Source of the DNA: Cryptomeria japonica
Taxonomy: Eukaryota; Streptophyta; Pinopsida; Cupressales; Cupressaceae
NCBI RefSeq assembly: GCF_030272615.1
Contig: NC_081413.1
Location: 335,028,302-335,092,301, forward strand
DNA length: 64,000 nucleotides
Direction of reading: 5' to 3'
Shown: positions 23,185 to 35,617 of the stretch, piece by piece
How the letters are laid out: every line of letters begins with the position of its first letter
Numbering within the stretch: the first letter of the stretch is position 1
The notes under the pieces: model-generated
What the model saw: only the letters and a program-made list of their open reading frames with translations
Told to the model about the DNA's origin: nothing
Database searches by the model: none
Translations under genes and position numbers: made by a program

Positions 23185-23685
23185 CAATAATCAAACAAAA
23201 GACCATCAGAAAACATTTCAAATTATGCTATAAGACAAGTAAAACATCACGCAAATCCAAAACAATCAATTGCAAAATCAAATTTTCAAGTTTGTACCCT
23301 AAAAAATGCTCACTGTTTTTCAAATGACATAACAAAGTAGAGGTAGAAACTTGTACGAGTCAGGACTGGGTATATGATGAGTAAATACTCTGAAACGACA
23401 CAAAACAAGCCTTCAAATGACAAAATGGTCTTTTGAAAAAGCTCGTACGATACAAGGGTAGGTATGAAACGACAAAACTAGTGGACTTAAATGACAAAAG
23501 AATACAAAGCAGTTTGTCGTACGACACAAGATGTCATCTCGCACGACAAATCGATAAAGCTCGACTTTTACAAAGCAAAAAATTCAAAAAAATCAACAAA
23601 AAAATTCAAAAATGAAATGATTAAGAGGCTTAAGATTGATCACTTACTGCTGGCTCATAGTTTCGAGGTCGATTATGTCGTCTCA
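23185..23685 (-). other. Probable intron and exon-1 end of the antisense PMD frame
   Basis: Upstream of the PMD exon the minus strand has an acceptor-like site at 23185. Near 23648 there is a donor-like gtaagtgatc after a short frame reading RRHNRPRNYEPA. The phase agrees with the exon at 23184. The middle is AT-rich with TCGTACGA-like palindromes (near 23350, 23440, 23515). Tat-B begins at 23686 and cuts off whatever lay further 5'. Splicing is inferred, not shown. Confidence 0.45.
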
Positions 23686-23719
23686 TGGTGGATTGCTCAT
23701 TTTCTTAAAGCTGCAAATT

Positions 23720-24800
23720 TTTAATTATCGACATAACTAGTCCCGATGAAACAACATTGGCAAGTAAAAGAAGGATTATCAACATGACATATACCGATAA
23801 ATAAGAAGGCAAATTCATTGGAGCACTTAAATAATACTCAGCATGGTGCATGCTCTTGGAAAAGTCATACCATCGGGATAGCTTGTTCTGATGAGGCAGA
23901 AGGAGGGTGTTTTCTATCGACATGTATCGGCTTATCGAAAAAAAGTAAAAATTGCTATACCGATAACTTATGAGGCTATTGGTGTAACTTGTAATGATGA
24001 AAAGGCAGCGCAGATCATGGACTTATAGCATCGGGAGATCGGAAATAATGAAAAAACTCTATCCCGATACCCGATGATTGAAGGGAACTGAAGGCGGGTC
24101 CATCAGAGAAAAAGACCATATCGGGATAGTGCAAAAATAGTTAGGCTGATCCCCGATGACAAAGAAAAATCAGAAGGTGGAACCATCGGTATTACCTATA
24201 CCGATAAAGCAGACTTGGAGGTGTAAAGCATAAAAGTGCATCGGGACTTCACGAGGAATAGAAAAAGGCTATTTCAACCCCTGATGAAGATAAAAGCACC
24301 TGCGGGGATATCGGTGTGAATTATACCGATAAAGTACCATGAAGTGAAGACTCATCAGGACATCGGGAGGGGAAGTTTTATGCTATGCCAAATCCCGATA
24401 GGATTGTTATGGTGGATGGTGAGTTGCAAGGAGTTCTTTGGGGTGAGTTATACCGATAACGCAAGAAACTTAGTCAGAATGTGAATCGAAATGTTGAGGT
24501 CATCAAGGCATCAAAGGGACATAAAATGAACTATGCCGATACCCAATGGGTTAAGTAAAAGAAAAATTGAAGGCGGGTGTATCGGGTAGAGTTATACCGA
24601 TGGATCGTGAAAACAAAAGCAAAGCCAAAACTGAAGGAGTATCCATTGGGATGAAATGAACCATCGAGATAGGAGAAAAAATTCTATCCCGAGACCTGAT
24701 GAGTCGGTCGAGATAGCTTGTGCTGATCAGAATGTAAGAAGCAGTAAAGTCATAACAAACGATGCCAAACAATTGAATCATCGGGAAAAGTCTCGCCGAC
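23720..24800 (+). repeat. Hairpin-unit tandem array in Tat-B 5' LTR
   Basis: About 14 degenerate units carry a left half-site (catcgggagatcgg, tatcgggatag) and a facing right half-site (cccgatacccgatga, ccgatccccgatgac, accgataaag). The layout is like that in Chromo-1 and sLTR-1 although the spacers are different. The array starts only about 35 bases into the LTR and ends about 135 bases before the TATA-like box. Confidence 0.78.
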
Positions 24801-24934
24801 TAGTCGTTGAAGGTGTTGATGCGAAAAACTAACAAGATGGATTCCATTAAATGTAGCCATTGGTTAGGTCTGATGCCACACGAAGCAGATCCATCAAGAT
24901 TGTAGTAATTAAGTGCAAGATTAGACTCCTTGGG

Positions 24935-24943
24935 GATATATAG
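24935..24943 (+). promoter_or_regulatory. TATA-like box in Tat-B 5' LTR
   Basis: The sequence gatatatag lies after the hairpin-unit array and about 106 bases before the ATG of the LTR ORF (25049). It is conserved in the 3' LTR as gatatataa (42919-42927). It may start both the genomic RNA and a message for the LTR ORF. Confidence 0.55.
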
Positions 24944-25048
24944 CTGGTGTTGCACAACGACATTTCACACAAAGTTGTTGCAGAAGTTATCAGGTGTTCA
25001 TTGAGAAATATTTTGAGTTGTTGAGCATAGAGAAAAGAAATTGGAGAG

Positions 25049-27404
25049 ATGGAAGGGTCAAGCTCAAAAGGGAAGTAGAAGGTCATTGAAATATCCAGTA
25101 GCACGTCAAAAAAATCGAAGGCTGAAGTCAGTGAGGCTTGAAGGAAATTAAATCAAGACATGATAGATTAGATGGTCTCTCCTAGAGCTAGGTCACGCAG
25201 AGCTAAGGTGGATTTGCCTATTCGCAAGCAGCTAGAAGATAGACATAGAGAAATTGGAGATGTATGGACAACAGTGTGAGGGCACAAGCTGTTTCTTTTC
25301 CATTACATCCGCAAGGATGAGCCCATGCTGATTTTGAACCCTTGGAGGACTGGCTTAGGTAAAATCGTGGTACCTAATGTCTTTGTGAATATTGATTAAT
25401 TGAAGCTCCTGGTAAGACATTATAATACAAACAAGTGGTGCATTCTGTTTCCCGACAGAACCATTTTAGTTCACTTTGCAGTAGCCGCAATTCAGGAGGT
25501 CCTTGTAGTGGATCTTGAGGCGAATGTGCCCTTATCTTTTATGGATTTGGAAGAGGAATACATAAAAATGGATACTACATACCAGGGTTGGAACCTCGCT
25601 ATCCACAAAGCAGAGAGGGGGAGGATAATAGAGGAGAATGGTCCTCCTTATGATATGACCATTTTCAAGAAATACTTACAGTATACATATATGGCATGTG
25701 GTCAGGTTGGAGGAGTTGAAGCTCCTAATGTACCAAGCATGGGACCACTAGTTTTACCAGCAGATATTCAGAGACACGAGCCTAGGGCTTTTGATTTTGC
25801 TTCATACCTAGTGGATAGACTTCATGAAGTCTTCTTGAACTTAAAAGAAAATCCAGACAAGCACTTCAAGCATTATTCGTTGTTAATGCGCATTTCTTTA
25901 TTTTATGGGAGATTGAGAGGGTTATGGCCAGGGGGTTTGAATGTAAATACAGTTGGGAAGAATGGACAAGATCAACCAGTTCAGTTATGGGCTTCTTTCT
26001 AGGATTACAGATATGTAAATTCCCATTACATGAAATTTGAAGAATTCTTTGTTAAGCCAATTTTCTTGCTCTTTGGTGAGCCTTTGCAGGGATCATTTTC
26101 TGAGGATGTAAAGAGGTTTCTTAGGCCTCATGAGAACAAAAATACAAAGGTTAATCACAATTAGGGTGATTGGTACTCATCCCAAAATTTCACCTTTGTT
26201 CAGTGCCATGGATTTGAAGGTTACCCCTATGTGCTACCGAAGCCTGCACCATACATGATTGCTTTTTTAGAAATTGTAAGGCAATTAAGTGTCTCTAATG
26301 CCAAACACTTCGGAGGTGCACACAAGCAATGCCTAATATTACACCATAGAATGAGGAGGAAATGTTGCAGAAGCTTAAGGTTGATATTGATGCAGAAGTG
26401 GAGACAATGACCCCACAAAGAGGGAGGTAGTTGCTAGTGGAAGCAAGTATTATTCTTTTCCCATGATGGGTTTTGAGTGCATCATTTATTTTTAATAGTT
26501 TATTACATGCAGACAATAAGGACTTCAAGTTGGATGTCCAAGGGGTTAGTGATATATTCATTGGATTAAGATATGATCCAGATGAACATGCAATGTTGTT
26601 ATGGACATTGTACCCCCGAATAAAAGGCCAAAAATCATAGATGTGGATAAAGCCTTTGGTCATATGATGACCTTGAAAGTTGGAGAAATAGATCCTATGG
26701 TCAATGCTGACATAGGTATTGATATCTCAAAATTCAATAAGGCTCAGATGAAACACGAGATAACAGAGAAAAATAAATATAATGCCTTATATGAGGAAAC
26801 CCTTAAGAGGAGTGGGCATCCAATCCCTCAGATTACTGATTTAGGAAGCCACTGGAAGAAGAAGTTTGAAAAATTAGCTTATGAGAACACTAAGTTGAAG
26901 AAGGAGATGCAGAGAATCAGGACTGATACTGCTTGTGTATTGATGAGTAAGAGATACGATAACATGGAGAAGGCATTGGACGTATTCTGGGGTGTATATA
27001 AGATGAACATGGACAATATGGTTTATAACACTAGAATTCGAGATAGACTCAACCTGCTATTACAAGATGCATCGACTAGGGAAAAGGTAAAGAAGAAGGT
27101 TCGGGGTTTGCTTGTCACCCATGATGAATTTACAAAGAAGTTGAAATTTGAATTTGACAAGTGTTAGCAAATTGTTTAGCATGGGGTTCCTGGTTTTGTG
27201 GATGATGCAAGTGTAATTAAGGATAAGACCATATGGATTTCTGAGTGTAAGTCTTTACTTAATGTAGCCCAAGCCGTTGCTAAGACAGATATTCTAGATA
27301 TGTATGATACAGCCGTTCCGTTCAAGATCTTCTACGTGATCGAGAACGCAGCCAGAGATGCAATATTAAACGCTGCAACTTTCAAAGATGCGGGCTATTT
27401 GTAG
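25049..27404 (+). pseudogene. LTR-encoded protein of unknown function, 5' LTR copy
   Basis: The frame begins MEGSSSKGK at 25049 and, past stops at 25079 and others, keeps the same frame to 26002 (open for 200 residues from 25400). Segments include VDLPIRKQLEDRHREIGDVW, NTNKWCILFPD, TTYQGWNLAIHK, DMTIFKKYLQYTYMACGQVG and LLMRISLFYGRLRGLWPGG. After frameshifts, 26601-27167 reads a Lys/Glu-rich coiled-coil-like part (WKKKFEKLAYENTKLKKEMQ), and the frame ends at 27404. A GT...AG segment near 26443-26513 could be an intron. Total about 740 residues. I do not recognise the family. The second LTR carries a diverged copy at 43033. Confidence 0.7.
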
Positions 27405-27759
27405 CACATTCAAAAGTGCAGACAGCGGTTGGACCGAAAGTCTTAGTTTATTGTTTAGTTCTATGTTTGTAATGTAATTGATGTTTTAGTTAGGTTGTTT
27501 AGTTGTTGTTCAGTTAGTTGTCTAAGATAATGAAAGGGTGTGTCCTTTCATTCTTGTCCCTTGGCATATGTATTTGTATTGAGTCATTTTGTATCAAAAA
27601 GGGGATGATCACAATTGTCTATAGTTTAAAAAAAAAAGGGCCAAGGGACTGTTAGTCTTATGTTACAAAAGGGTAAATGAGAATGAAAAGTTTTTGAGAA
27701 ATCATGTAATCTCTGTGAGTGCAACTTATGTATTCAATATTGTTTTTTCAAGATCAATA

Positions 27760-30700
27760 TGTTGTTCACCAAAAGTGATAACCCAAGAACACCTGCAAAT
27801 CTTTCTATGAAATGGCCAATTTCAGTCTACAAAACATATCAGGGCTTGGACAACATAACATAGGACCCTAATTGATCCTCCTGCACTTCAAGTTCTGCTA
27901 GACCTAGGGGGGGACACCCTTTTGATGCACTAAATACAACAATTACAGACACATAACTGCATCAACACTAAGCAGATAGATCATTTCACAAGCTCAACAT
28001 GTTAGGAAATATTACAGATTGGCTAGATCTATACAAACAATAGGATGAAACAGAGCTTGGAAAGAATGGAACACAAACACCCCTAAACATGAAGGGAAAT
28101 TAGATTTATCTTTTAAAATGTATATCTGAAAACATCCCCAAACTTGCAAGACCAGTGCCTTGTTCATTGGGCAACAGAGTCACATACAGAACTACAAATA
28201 TGAATCATAGATGTAAGTTTGTTTTCCTTAAAAAAGATATTCATGCACCAATACCTCATATTTATGCACTATTTGATTCATTCACAAATTTATCAGATCT
28301 GGAAATACATTTCATCATTTATGACTGACTATAGAATTTAAAACCTTCCTTGAAGGATACCTATAAACAGTCACACTATTTCCTTAAAATTGACAAATCT
28401 TCATCCTCCTTGAGGATTCAATTTATGATAATGAAATGCATACCTAGAGATAATACTGTGAGGATTTTACTCATGCTTGACACAAGCAAGACCTGCAACT
28501 AAAATCACATTTACAACAATGCACTGCAATCCTCTGTACCCTGAAACAAACCAAAAGCATTTATAAATTTGGGTCATGACATTCAGAAAGTGGAAGCCAT
28601 CAAATCTGGAGCATTTTCCAAATTTTTGGAACCATTACATGTGAGAAGAATTAGGAATAAGAAAGAGAGGAAAAAATAAAGTTTCAAATAGAACATGCCA
28701 AGTGTCCCTCCTTCTAACTAAATTTCAATCTCGACCAAAGTGCTTCCAAAATATCTGATCTTTGCCAAAATTAACTTCATAATCAGATTCCTCATTCCGA
28801 GAGCTTTTCGAAAATATATAACACTTCATACTTTGGCCAAAAATTGAGCCCTGGGTGAATTAATTCCCCAATGTGCTCAGTCATTTAAATTTTTGAATTT
28901 TCGACATAGTTGAAACTATATCATTAACTGATTTTAAATTTGATTTTTAGCTCTGATCATGCTTTGACGCTTTGCCACGTGGCAGCCTCTGATTAGTCGA
29001 TGGGGTCCACTGGGTGCCACTTGGGATGACACCTCGTCACTCCGCCACGTGTCCGCCTACTTGTCGTCCACGTCACTGCCATCTCTGCACCACATCATCG
29101 CCACCTCACCGGGACCCGCCTACTGGACATCTGACTGTACCTGCCACCTATGCGTCACCTGGCTTTCACAATTTTGCAGGGTTTATCCGGCGTGCATCTT
29201 CAATCTGCGAAACTGCGCGGGCCGTCGATCTCCATCTAACATGCTCACAGGTTAACCTGCTGCATTTTCACCATTTTCGTTTCACCATTTCGCAGGGCTT
29301 AACTAGCGAGCAACTTTGGCCTGCGAAACCGCGCGGATTGTCCGATTGGCTGGAACTTGCATGATCTTTACCTTTTTCGCAACTTCGCAGGGTGTAACTC
29401 GCATGCATCTTCGGCCTGCGAAATCGCGCGCTTCGTCAGATCATCTCGGACCTGCTCACCAGTTAAGTCGGCCTTTCTCTGCAAAATTATGCCTATCTGC
29501 CTCAGGAAGCGTGCCAGCGTGGGGTCCACCTAATCACCGCTCAGTCACCTCCTCCATCACCTCGGTATCCATGCTCACGCGTGGGCCCACCTTGAGCGCC
29601 CATAGGCACTGTCCGTCAAAAGCCTTTATGGCTTAGACATTATACATTAGTGGAGCTTTGCTTATAAACATTAAAAAAGACCATTTCCCAGCCAATGTGG
29701 GATTAAGCGATTTGCCTATAGCTTCACTTTGGAGCTTTGCCTGAGTGTTTCATGATGCCTTCCTTCTGAAACTTGAATGCCTCTATTTTCAGGCAAAGGA
29801 GGAGTCTTTGGCATCTTATTTGATTTGCATTCTCTTGAAAGGCTCATGTGGAGGGAGAGTCTGATTGCTGTTTGCATCTATTTGTTTTAAAACTTATTCC
29901 TCTTCTCCCTTTCACAGGGGTTTTTGCTTGCCAATTTCATTTTATTTGAAAACTTTATCCTCTCACATGCCATGGAGGAGAAGAAATGCATCTTTCACCA
30001 CATTCTGTTCCATCCCACACAGGGAAGAGGCAACAACTACAAATGCATTAAACATGAGATTTTCTTCAGCCTTTTACCCACTATGCCACACAGGAGAGAC
30101 TCTGTGCTTTAAAACCACGTTGAATTCCACCTTCCATCTCACAACATGAGGGAACATTTAGATTTGCAGCTTGCACTCGCATTATTAAGTTTTTTTTATG
30201 CTCTCCTCCAGCCATCACGTCACTCACAAGGATAGTTGGGTTAAATGCTTGCCAAGGGCATTTGCTAAATCAATGCCTTAATACCCTCTATTCCATGTTC
30301 AACGCAGAGGAGGGGAGGCACATGAGAGTTGCTGAAGTGGATTTGAAATTGAGAATTGCATTTGGTTTGCTCCTACTGGTAACTTCAACGCCTCCTCCAC
30401 CACATTTTTTACCTCTGTAACTCACTTATCATGTGGAGGGAGGTCTCTGGTTGGTATTTGCATCTCCCTGCAGCCCCTTCCTCATACCACGCGAGGCCTG
30501 CTGCACATTACTTGTTTCACCATGGTAGCAAGGGGGAATGGCTTCAAACTAGCCAATATGCATTTGATTTGAGCTACTGCTGCCCTTCTCCAGCCATCAC
30601 GTGGGAGACTAAACTGCTGTTTTTCTCTTTTTTTTTTGAAATTTCAACATTGCCAGTTCACACATTCAATAACCACGCTGAAAATTAGACTGATGGCAAT

Positions 30701-32395
30701 GCATTTGATCATAATTTCATACTGGGAGAATTAGCTAGTTTTCAATCATCTGCTATAGCTTCACGTGGGGGGATGCTATGCTTGTTGCATTTGTCATTAA
30801 TTGCATTTGTTTGGGAGTTTTAAATTGCCCTCCCAGCCATCACACACAGCAAAGAGAATGCTGGGAAGGTTGTGGAATTTGGCTTTCAACCTTCCAAATT
30901 ACATCTGGTTGAAAGGTTTAATGGCTTTTCACATGCCAATGCATTTAATTTGAAAGTTTAAATGGTCTTCTCACACCATGGCTGCCAAGTGCATTCACAT
31001 TTTTTAATGCTCTTCTTTGTCGCTGAAGGAGGATTTGGCATTAAAATCGCCAATCTGAAATTGCCTGAAGGTCTGCAGTCTTCTTGAACTCTATTGACAT
31101 GTCTCGTGATCACAATCCACATTCATAATATTCTAAAAATCTCTCAGTGAACAAAGTTGCCAATAAAATAATACGGCACAGGCATGAGCCAGGTCGGGCC
31201 CCAAAGTGGGTCCGACTAAAAAAAATTTCGTTTTCAAATGACTGGCCTCCAAAATGATTCAGACACCTTAAACACACCTCTAGAAATGATCGACATCATT
31301 TTTGGATCATTAATCCGTATTTTACAACCTTCAGGCAATTACGTCACAATTTTCGCATTTAATCGTGAAGACGTAATTTTCAAACCTGTTAAAACACCTT
31401 TCTGGAGCTCGCCATCTGACAGGCATGTACTCTAATATACAAGGATGACTTCTACCAAACGGTTTCTCAAGATGAGTCCCGAGCGAAGAGATATTAATTT
31501 TCGAAAATGCCCAACTGGCTTTGTCGACACTACGGACTTGATGAAGTCAATGTCCTGGCAACACATGATGCCTTTCTCAAAAATACCAAACAACCTCCGT
31601 AGGCCCTCAAATCTGAAACATAGGTACCTTTAAGTACATACTAAAACTTTGGATTCTCAGTTCGATCACCAGACTGACAGGATGCAAATGGAGCGCTCAT
31701 AAAAATGGCTACATTAACTGATACGACACTGAAAGAACGGATAACTGAAAACGATGGCTAAATGAATCCTTTTGAAAACCGATCAAACAGATTGACAGAG
31801 GCTTGAAATTTGAAAAATAGCTCATCATTTATACCAGTAATAACCCAGAGCAAACATTATGTCATGACACTTACTGAGGCAACTTTTACACTTGTGCGAA
31901 ACAGGGCTCCGACTAGCTGTCGAAACAGGGACTAGTCAAACCACACAAACTGCAAACGGATTTGACTTGGTAAACTGAGCAAATGGATTCGTCAAGACTT
32001 GAAATTTTGTAGACTGACTCACATCTATGCATACAATTGAATCCATTTTTAATTTCTCCATGACGATCAACAGGGCAAAAGATGTAATCACTCAAAGTAG
32101 GCTACTCAATAAAATCTGCATTTGTGCCTAAAATGCACTTTCAGCTCACCCCTCAAAATGGGTACCTCATAAACTCATCTAAACTGAATTCTGAAAGTTG
32201 CACATCACTTCATAGGCCAAATGAAAGGTGTGAGACATGAATCCCGAGCCTTACCCTCTGAAAATCAACTAGCTCCATTTTACCCCCTTGCTAACTAGGC
32301 CCTTCAAACTGGCTCATTTAGGTACTTTTCTGACATGCAGAGCAAAATTTTGAAATGGGCCTCTAAACTTGACTCAATTCTAATGAGTCCCAACA
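27760..32395 (+). mobile_element. INS-1: 4.6-kb TG...CA insert, probably a large solo LTR
   Basis: It starts TGTTGTTCACC and ends GTCCCAACA, flanked by caata at 27755-27759 and 32396-32400. The uninterrupted 3' LTR of Tat-B (near 45658) shows the empty site. I see no gag or pol and no internal LTR pair, so a solo LTR is the simplest reading; orientation is uncertain. A GC-richer block at 29000-29600 holds a hairpin repeat and a tataaac box near 29663. The open frames at 29014-30149 and elsewhere match nothing I know. Confidence 0.8.
29170..29480 (+). repeat. TTTCGCAGG/CCTGCGAAA hairpin repeat in INS-1
   Basis: Three imperfect units start near 29172, 29288 and 29383. Each has tttcgcaggg, then roughly 25-30 bases, then cctgcgaaaccgcgcg. 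The two 9-base arms pair perfectly in the second unit. This lies about 180 bases before a TATA-like cttataaac, echoing the arrays of the other LTRs with a different sequence. Confidence 0.75.
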
Positions 32396-33088
32396 CAATA
32401 TATAAAACTTGATGCTTCTAATTCTTTGATCATTGTGTTATTTTTTCATGTTGATGTTTGTTTGAGTGCCCTAGATAAATCTTATAAGGGTTTGCTGTAA
32501 TGTGACATCACAAGCTGTCATGATTGAATATAAAATTAAGTTTTTACTGTTCTCACAACACTTAATGAAACCATTTCAGCGATAGTTTTAAAACTGTCTC
32601 TAGGGTCTGATCAAGATTTATGTCCATAAGTAATACACTAATTGTCGGATGAAGGCACTGGTCTAGTGTTGATTTCTAGAACAATTTTGATATATGTTTA
32701 AGGTGCTTAACTGAGAAGCATCTTTGAATTCTTGTGATCTCTGCCCTGTTCATAATTACTAATCAGTCCTGAAGCTATTTCCTTTTTCAGAATACATTTT
32801 TCTCAGCATTCAGTAATAAGGATTCTTAAAGCACATAAGTTTCAATAAAAGTTTTAGGGAAATTGTCATTCCTGTTAAACATTTGTCCTCAAGTTTAAAT
32901 TCACTATAAAGAAGCAATATATGCATTCTTGGAGATTGGGGTACACCCGCCTAGGTTTAGTGAAGCCTAGAGTGTAGGGGAATTTTCTCTTTGACCATTT
33001 CCGTTCGTTGGCCAAGGCCGATTGTCAAAATAGAAAGAGGACTGGCAGCCTCTTGTTTTCCTAATCTGTGGTTTGGGCACCAACAAAT

Positions 33089-33106
33089 TGGTGACTCCGC
33101 TGGGGA
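33089..33106 (+). other. Tat-B primer binding site
   Basis: The bases tggtgactccgctgggga follow the LTR end by three bases. This resembles the TGGCGACTCCGCTGGGGA site known from Ogre/Grande-type Tat elements, with one substitution; I recall it as complementary to an Arg tRNA. Confidence 0.8.
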
Positions 33107-33233
33107 GTTGTTATACAAAGTTTTCATAATCTCTAGTAGTTTGTTTTAGACTCTGTTGGAGGGAGGATCCCAGAAGATCAGTTAAGTTGGTAATATTTTC
33201 CTCTTAGGAGGTGGTGACTCTACATTTCAATAC

Positions 33234-35617
33234 ATGAATAATAATTGGTATTTTGAGAAAATAAGAGAAACCCCTAGACATCTATCAATAAAATTGATGC
33301 AGGGGAGGAGGTCTCTGCGCAAAGGACAAGAAGATCTTGTTCAATTGAGTCCCAAGAAAAGGAACAAAGAGAAGAAATCAAATATGGCATTTGAAGGATA
33401 TAAGAGATTTCCTAGTAGGGAGGAGGATTTTTCATCTGTTGGCAAATTTGAGAATAAAGAGGAAAATCCTTTTTACAAAATAAATGTAAAAGATAATAGA
33501 CATAGCCATGATGAGATCATGACTGCTGAGGAACAGGAAACAAAACAATGGGATGAGCTTATTCTTAGAATGGCTGATATGAACACAGATGATGCCAAGA
33601 TGGCAAGGGCACTTAAAGGCAACCATATTGGGTGTTGCAGAATCTTGGAATAGAGAGAAATAATATTTCAAGCCCCAAGACAAACAAGGTAGAAGAAGAG
33701 AGGGGTGAAACAAGTAGAGAAGTAGTTCCAAAGTATAGTCCCCCTCATATGAGAAGAATAGACCAGCCTTTTGTAACTTATGATAACCCATTGTTAAATG
33801 AAAGCAGACTATGGAGGGATGTGCATAGGGATCAAAGTGAAGAAAGGCAGGAGGATGGAAGAAGTAATGGAGATAGGAGAAATGATAGAAATTGGAATAA
33901 CACAAATAGGGGTAACCATGTAGTAAATAATGGGAACAATGGTAATTATGGCGGCAATAAAAATAATGGACACAATAGAGGTAACAATGGAAATTATGGA
34001 AGTGGCAATGGTGGAGGTAGGAACAATAATAATGGTAATAATAATGGCAATAATAGTAGCAGTGGAAATAATGGGAACAATGGTAATTATGACAACAATT
34101 GTGGCTTCAATAGAGGAAGTATGAACAATCAAAACAATCATCATGTTGGCAGACAACCTCTGATCATTGAAAGATACATACAGTTGGATTTCAATGGCAT
34201 TGTTGGTCATCCAAATTAGATCACTAATGATTTAAGATTAGCGATTCCCAAATTCTTGAGAAATGGAATTGATTCAGCAGAACAACATGTAGTTAATGTA
34301 AAAAATATCATTGAAGAATTTGAGGTTCCTCATGAAGACGTATTCATGAAATTGTTTGTTCAATATTTGACAGAGGATGCATGAGAATGGTATAGAAGCC
34401 TTCATGATAGATGTATTTGCAGCTGGTAGGAATTTGTAATGTTGTTCTTGGAAGAATTTGGAGATCACAATGATCCTTCATTTGCCTCCCATGAATTAAC
34501 AAGTATAAGGAAGAATAAAAATGAGTCAGTTGCTGAATTTAATAAAAGATTTAACAAAGTATTAAATAGAATACCCAGAGATGTCAAACACGTTGATTCA
34601 TTTCTGATTAACTTTTATTTGAGTGCTTTTGATAGCAAAACCCATTATGAGATTTTGTCTTATAGACCTGATACCTTACAACAAGCATTCAAGACAGCTA
34701 CTACTATTGAAAATAATAGGAAGGTGGCTGGGAAGGTTGCTAAGAGAGATGATCCAAAGTTGTACAGCTCCAGGGTTCCCAAGAAAGATGATCTTACTCA
34801 AATCATTGACATTCTTAAAGACCTAAAGGGTAAGTAAAATCCTAATGAAAGGTCACCATACAAAAACAATAAGCAAATAAATTACAATAGGCCAAGGTTG
34901 CATAACATGCCATATAACACAAATTGGAAGGATGGAAAGCTAGTAAAATCTAACATAAACAAAGAGACTCCTGATCCATTAAAGAAAACCACAAACTTTG
35001 TAGATGAGTATCCATGGTGTGATGTATGGAATTTGTCTCATGTTGTAGGAAAACAGTGTATGATTGCTCAAGGCTTGATAGAAGAGGAAGATAAAAATGA
35101 GGATTATGAACCAACTGTGAATGCCCTTTCGTCTGATCCATATTGGGGAAGAAATGAGGATTTATCTGAAGAAGAAGAATATTCTGATATGTATCAAAGA
35201 AGAGAGAATTTGCAATATAGCATACAAAAGGTTTTTTCTGATGATGATGAAGATATCCATGCTTTGAGAAAATTGTTTCAGGAGGAAGCAATGCCTTCTT
35301 TGAGAAACCTGACTGAAGAAGAAAAGAAAGCTTTCACTATTGCAACTATAGAACAAGTGAAAAACAATTATCAACTGAGGAATAGGAATATCGACAATGA
35401 GCAGGGCAAGCCAACTTGTATTTCTGCCAAAGTCACAAAATCTGGTGGGACAAAAAATAATGTAGCCAAGGGCAAGGATGCAGGTACCAAGAAAGGGATA
35501 GAGTTGGAAAAGACTAAACAAATTGAAATGCCAAAGCTCATCAAGCTAGTGGAGAAAAAACACATCAGTAAGCCTTCTTCAAACTGTGGAACTTTTATGT
35601 CTCAAGCATTGTCTTAG
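33234..35617 (+). pseudogene. gag: Tat-B gag, Asn/Gly-rich
   Basis: The ATG at 33234 (MNNNWYFEKIRETP) follows a short leader. A frameshift near 33640 moves reading to the frame that then holds to the end of protease, with stops at 34217, 34382, 34427 and 34835. A low-complexity Asn/Gly stretch (about 33895-34110) precedes the capsid core (EEFEVPHEDVFMKLFVQYL, EWYRSL, ESVAEFNKRFNKVLNRIP). At about 35017-35060, WCDVWNLSHVVGKQC looks like a zinc knuckle with its second Cys changed to Trp. The C-terminal part is acidic (NEDLSEEEEYSDMY). Confidence 0.85.

Larger units (their letters stand above)
23686..33085 (+). repeat. Tat-B 5' LTR, interrupted
   Basis: The LTR is made of 23686-27759 and 32401-33085, about 4.76 kb once the insert 27760-32395 and one TSD copy are removed. 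Order within it: hairpin-unit array, TATA-like box, long ORF, then a non-coding tail with gccaagggactgtta-type words. The end caccaaca is followed after a few bases by the PBS. Confidence 0.9.

Noticed and set aside
29014-30149. Several plus-strand open frames in the GC-richer part of INS-1
   Set aside because: No start context, no family resemblance, and the stretch is made of the hairpin repeat and repeated gcatttgatttg-like words.
33809-34210. Minus-strand Ile/Thr-rich open frame of 133 residues
   Set aside because: It is the reverse reading of the Asn/Gly-rich low-complexity part of Tat-B gag.
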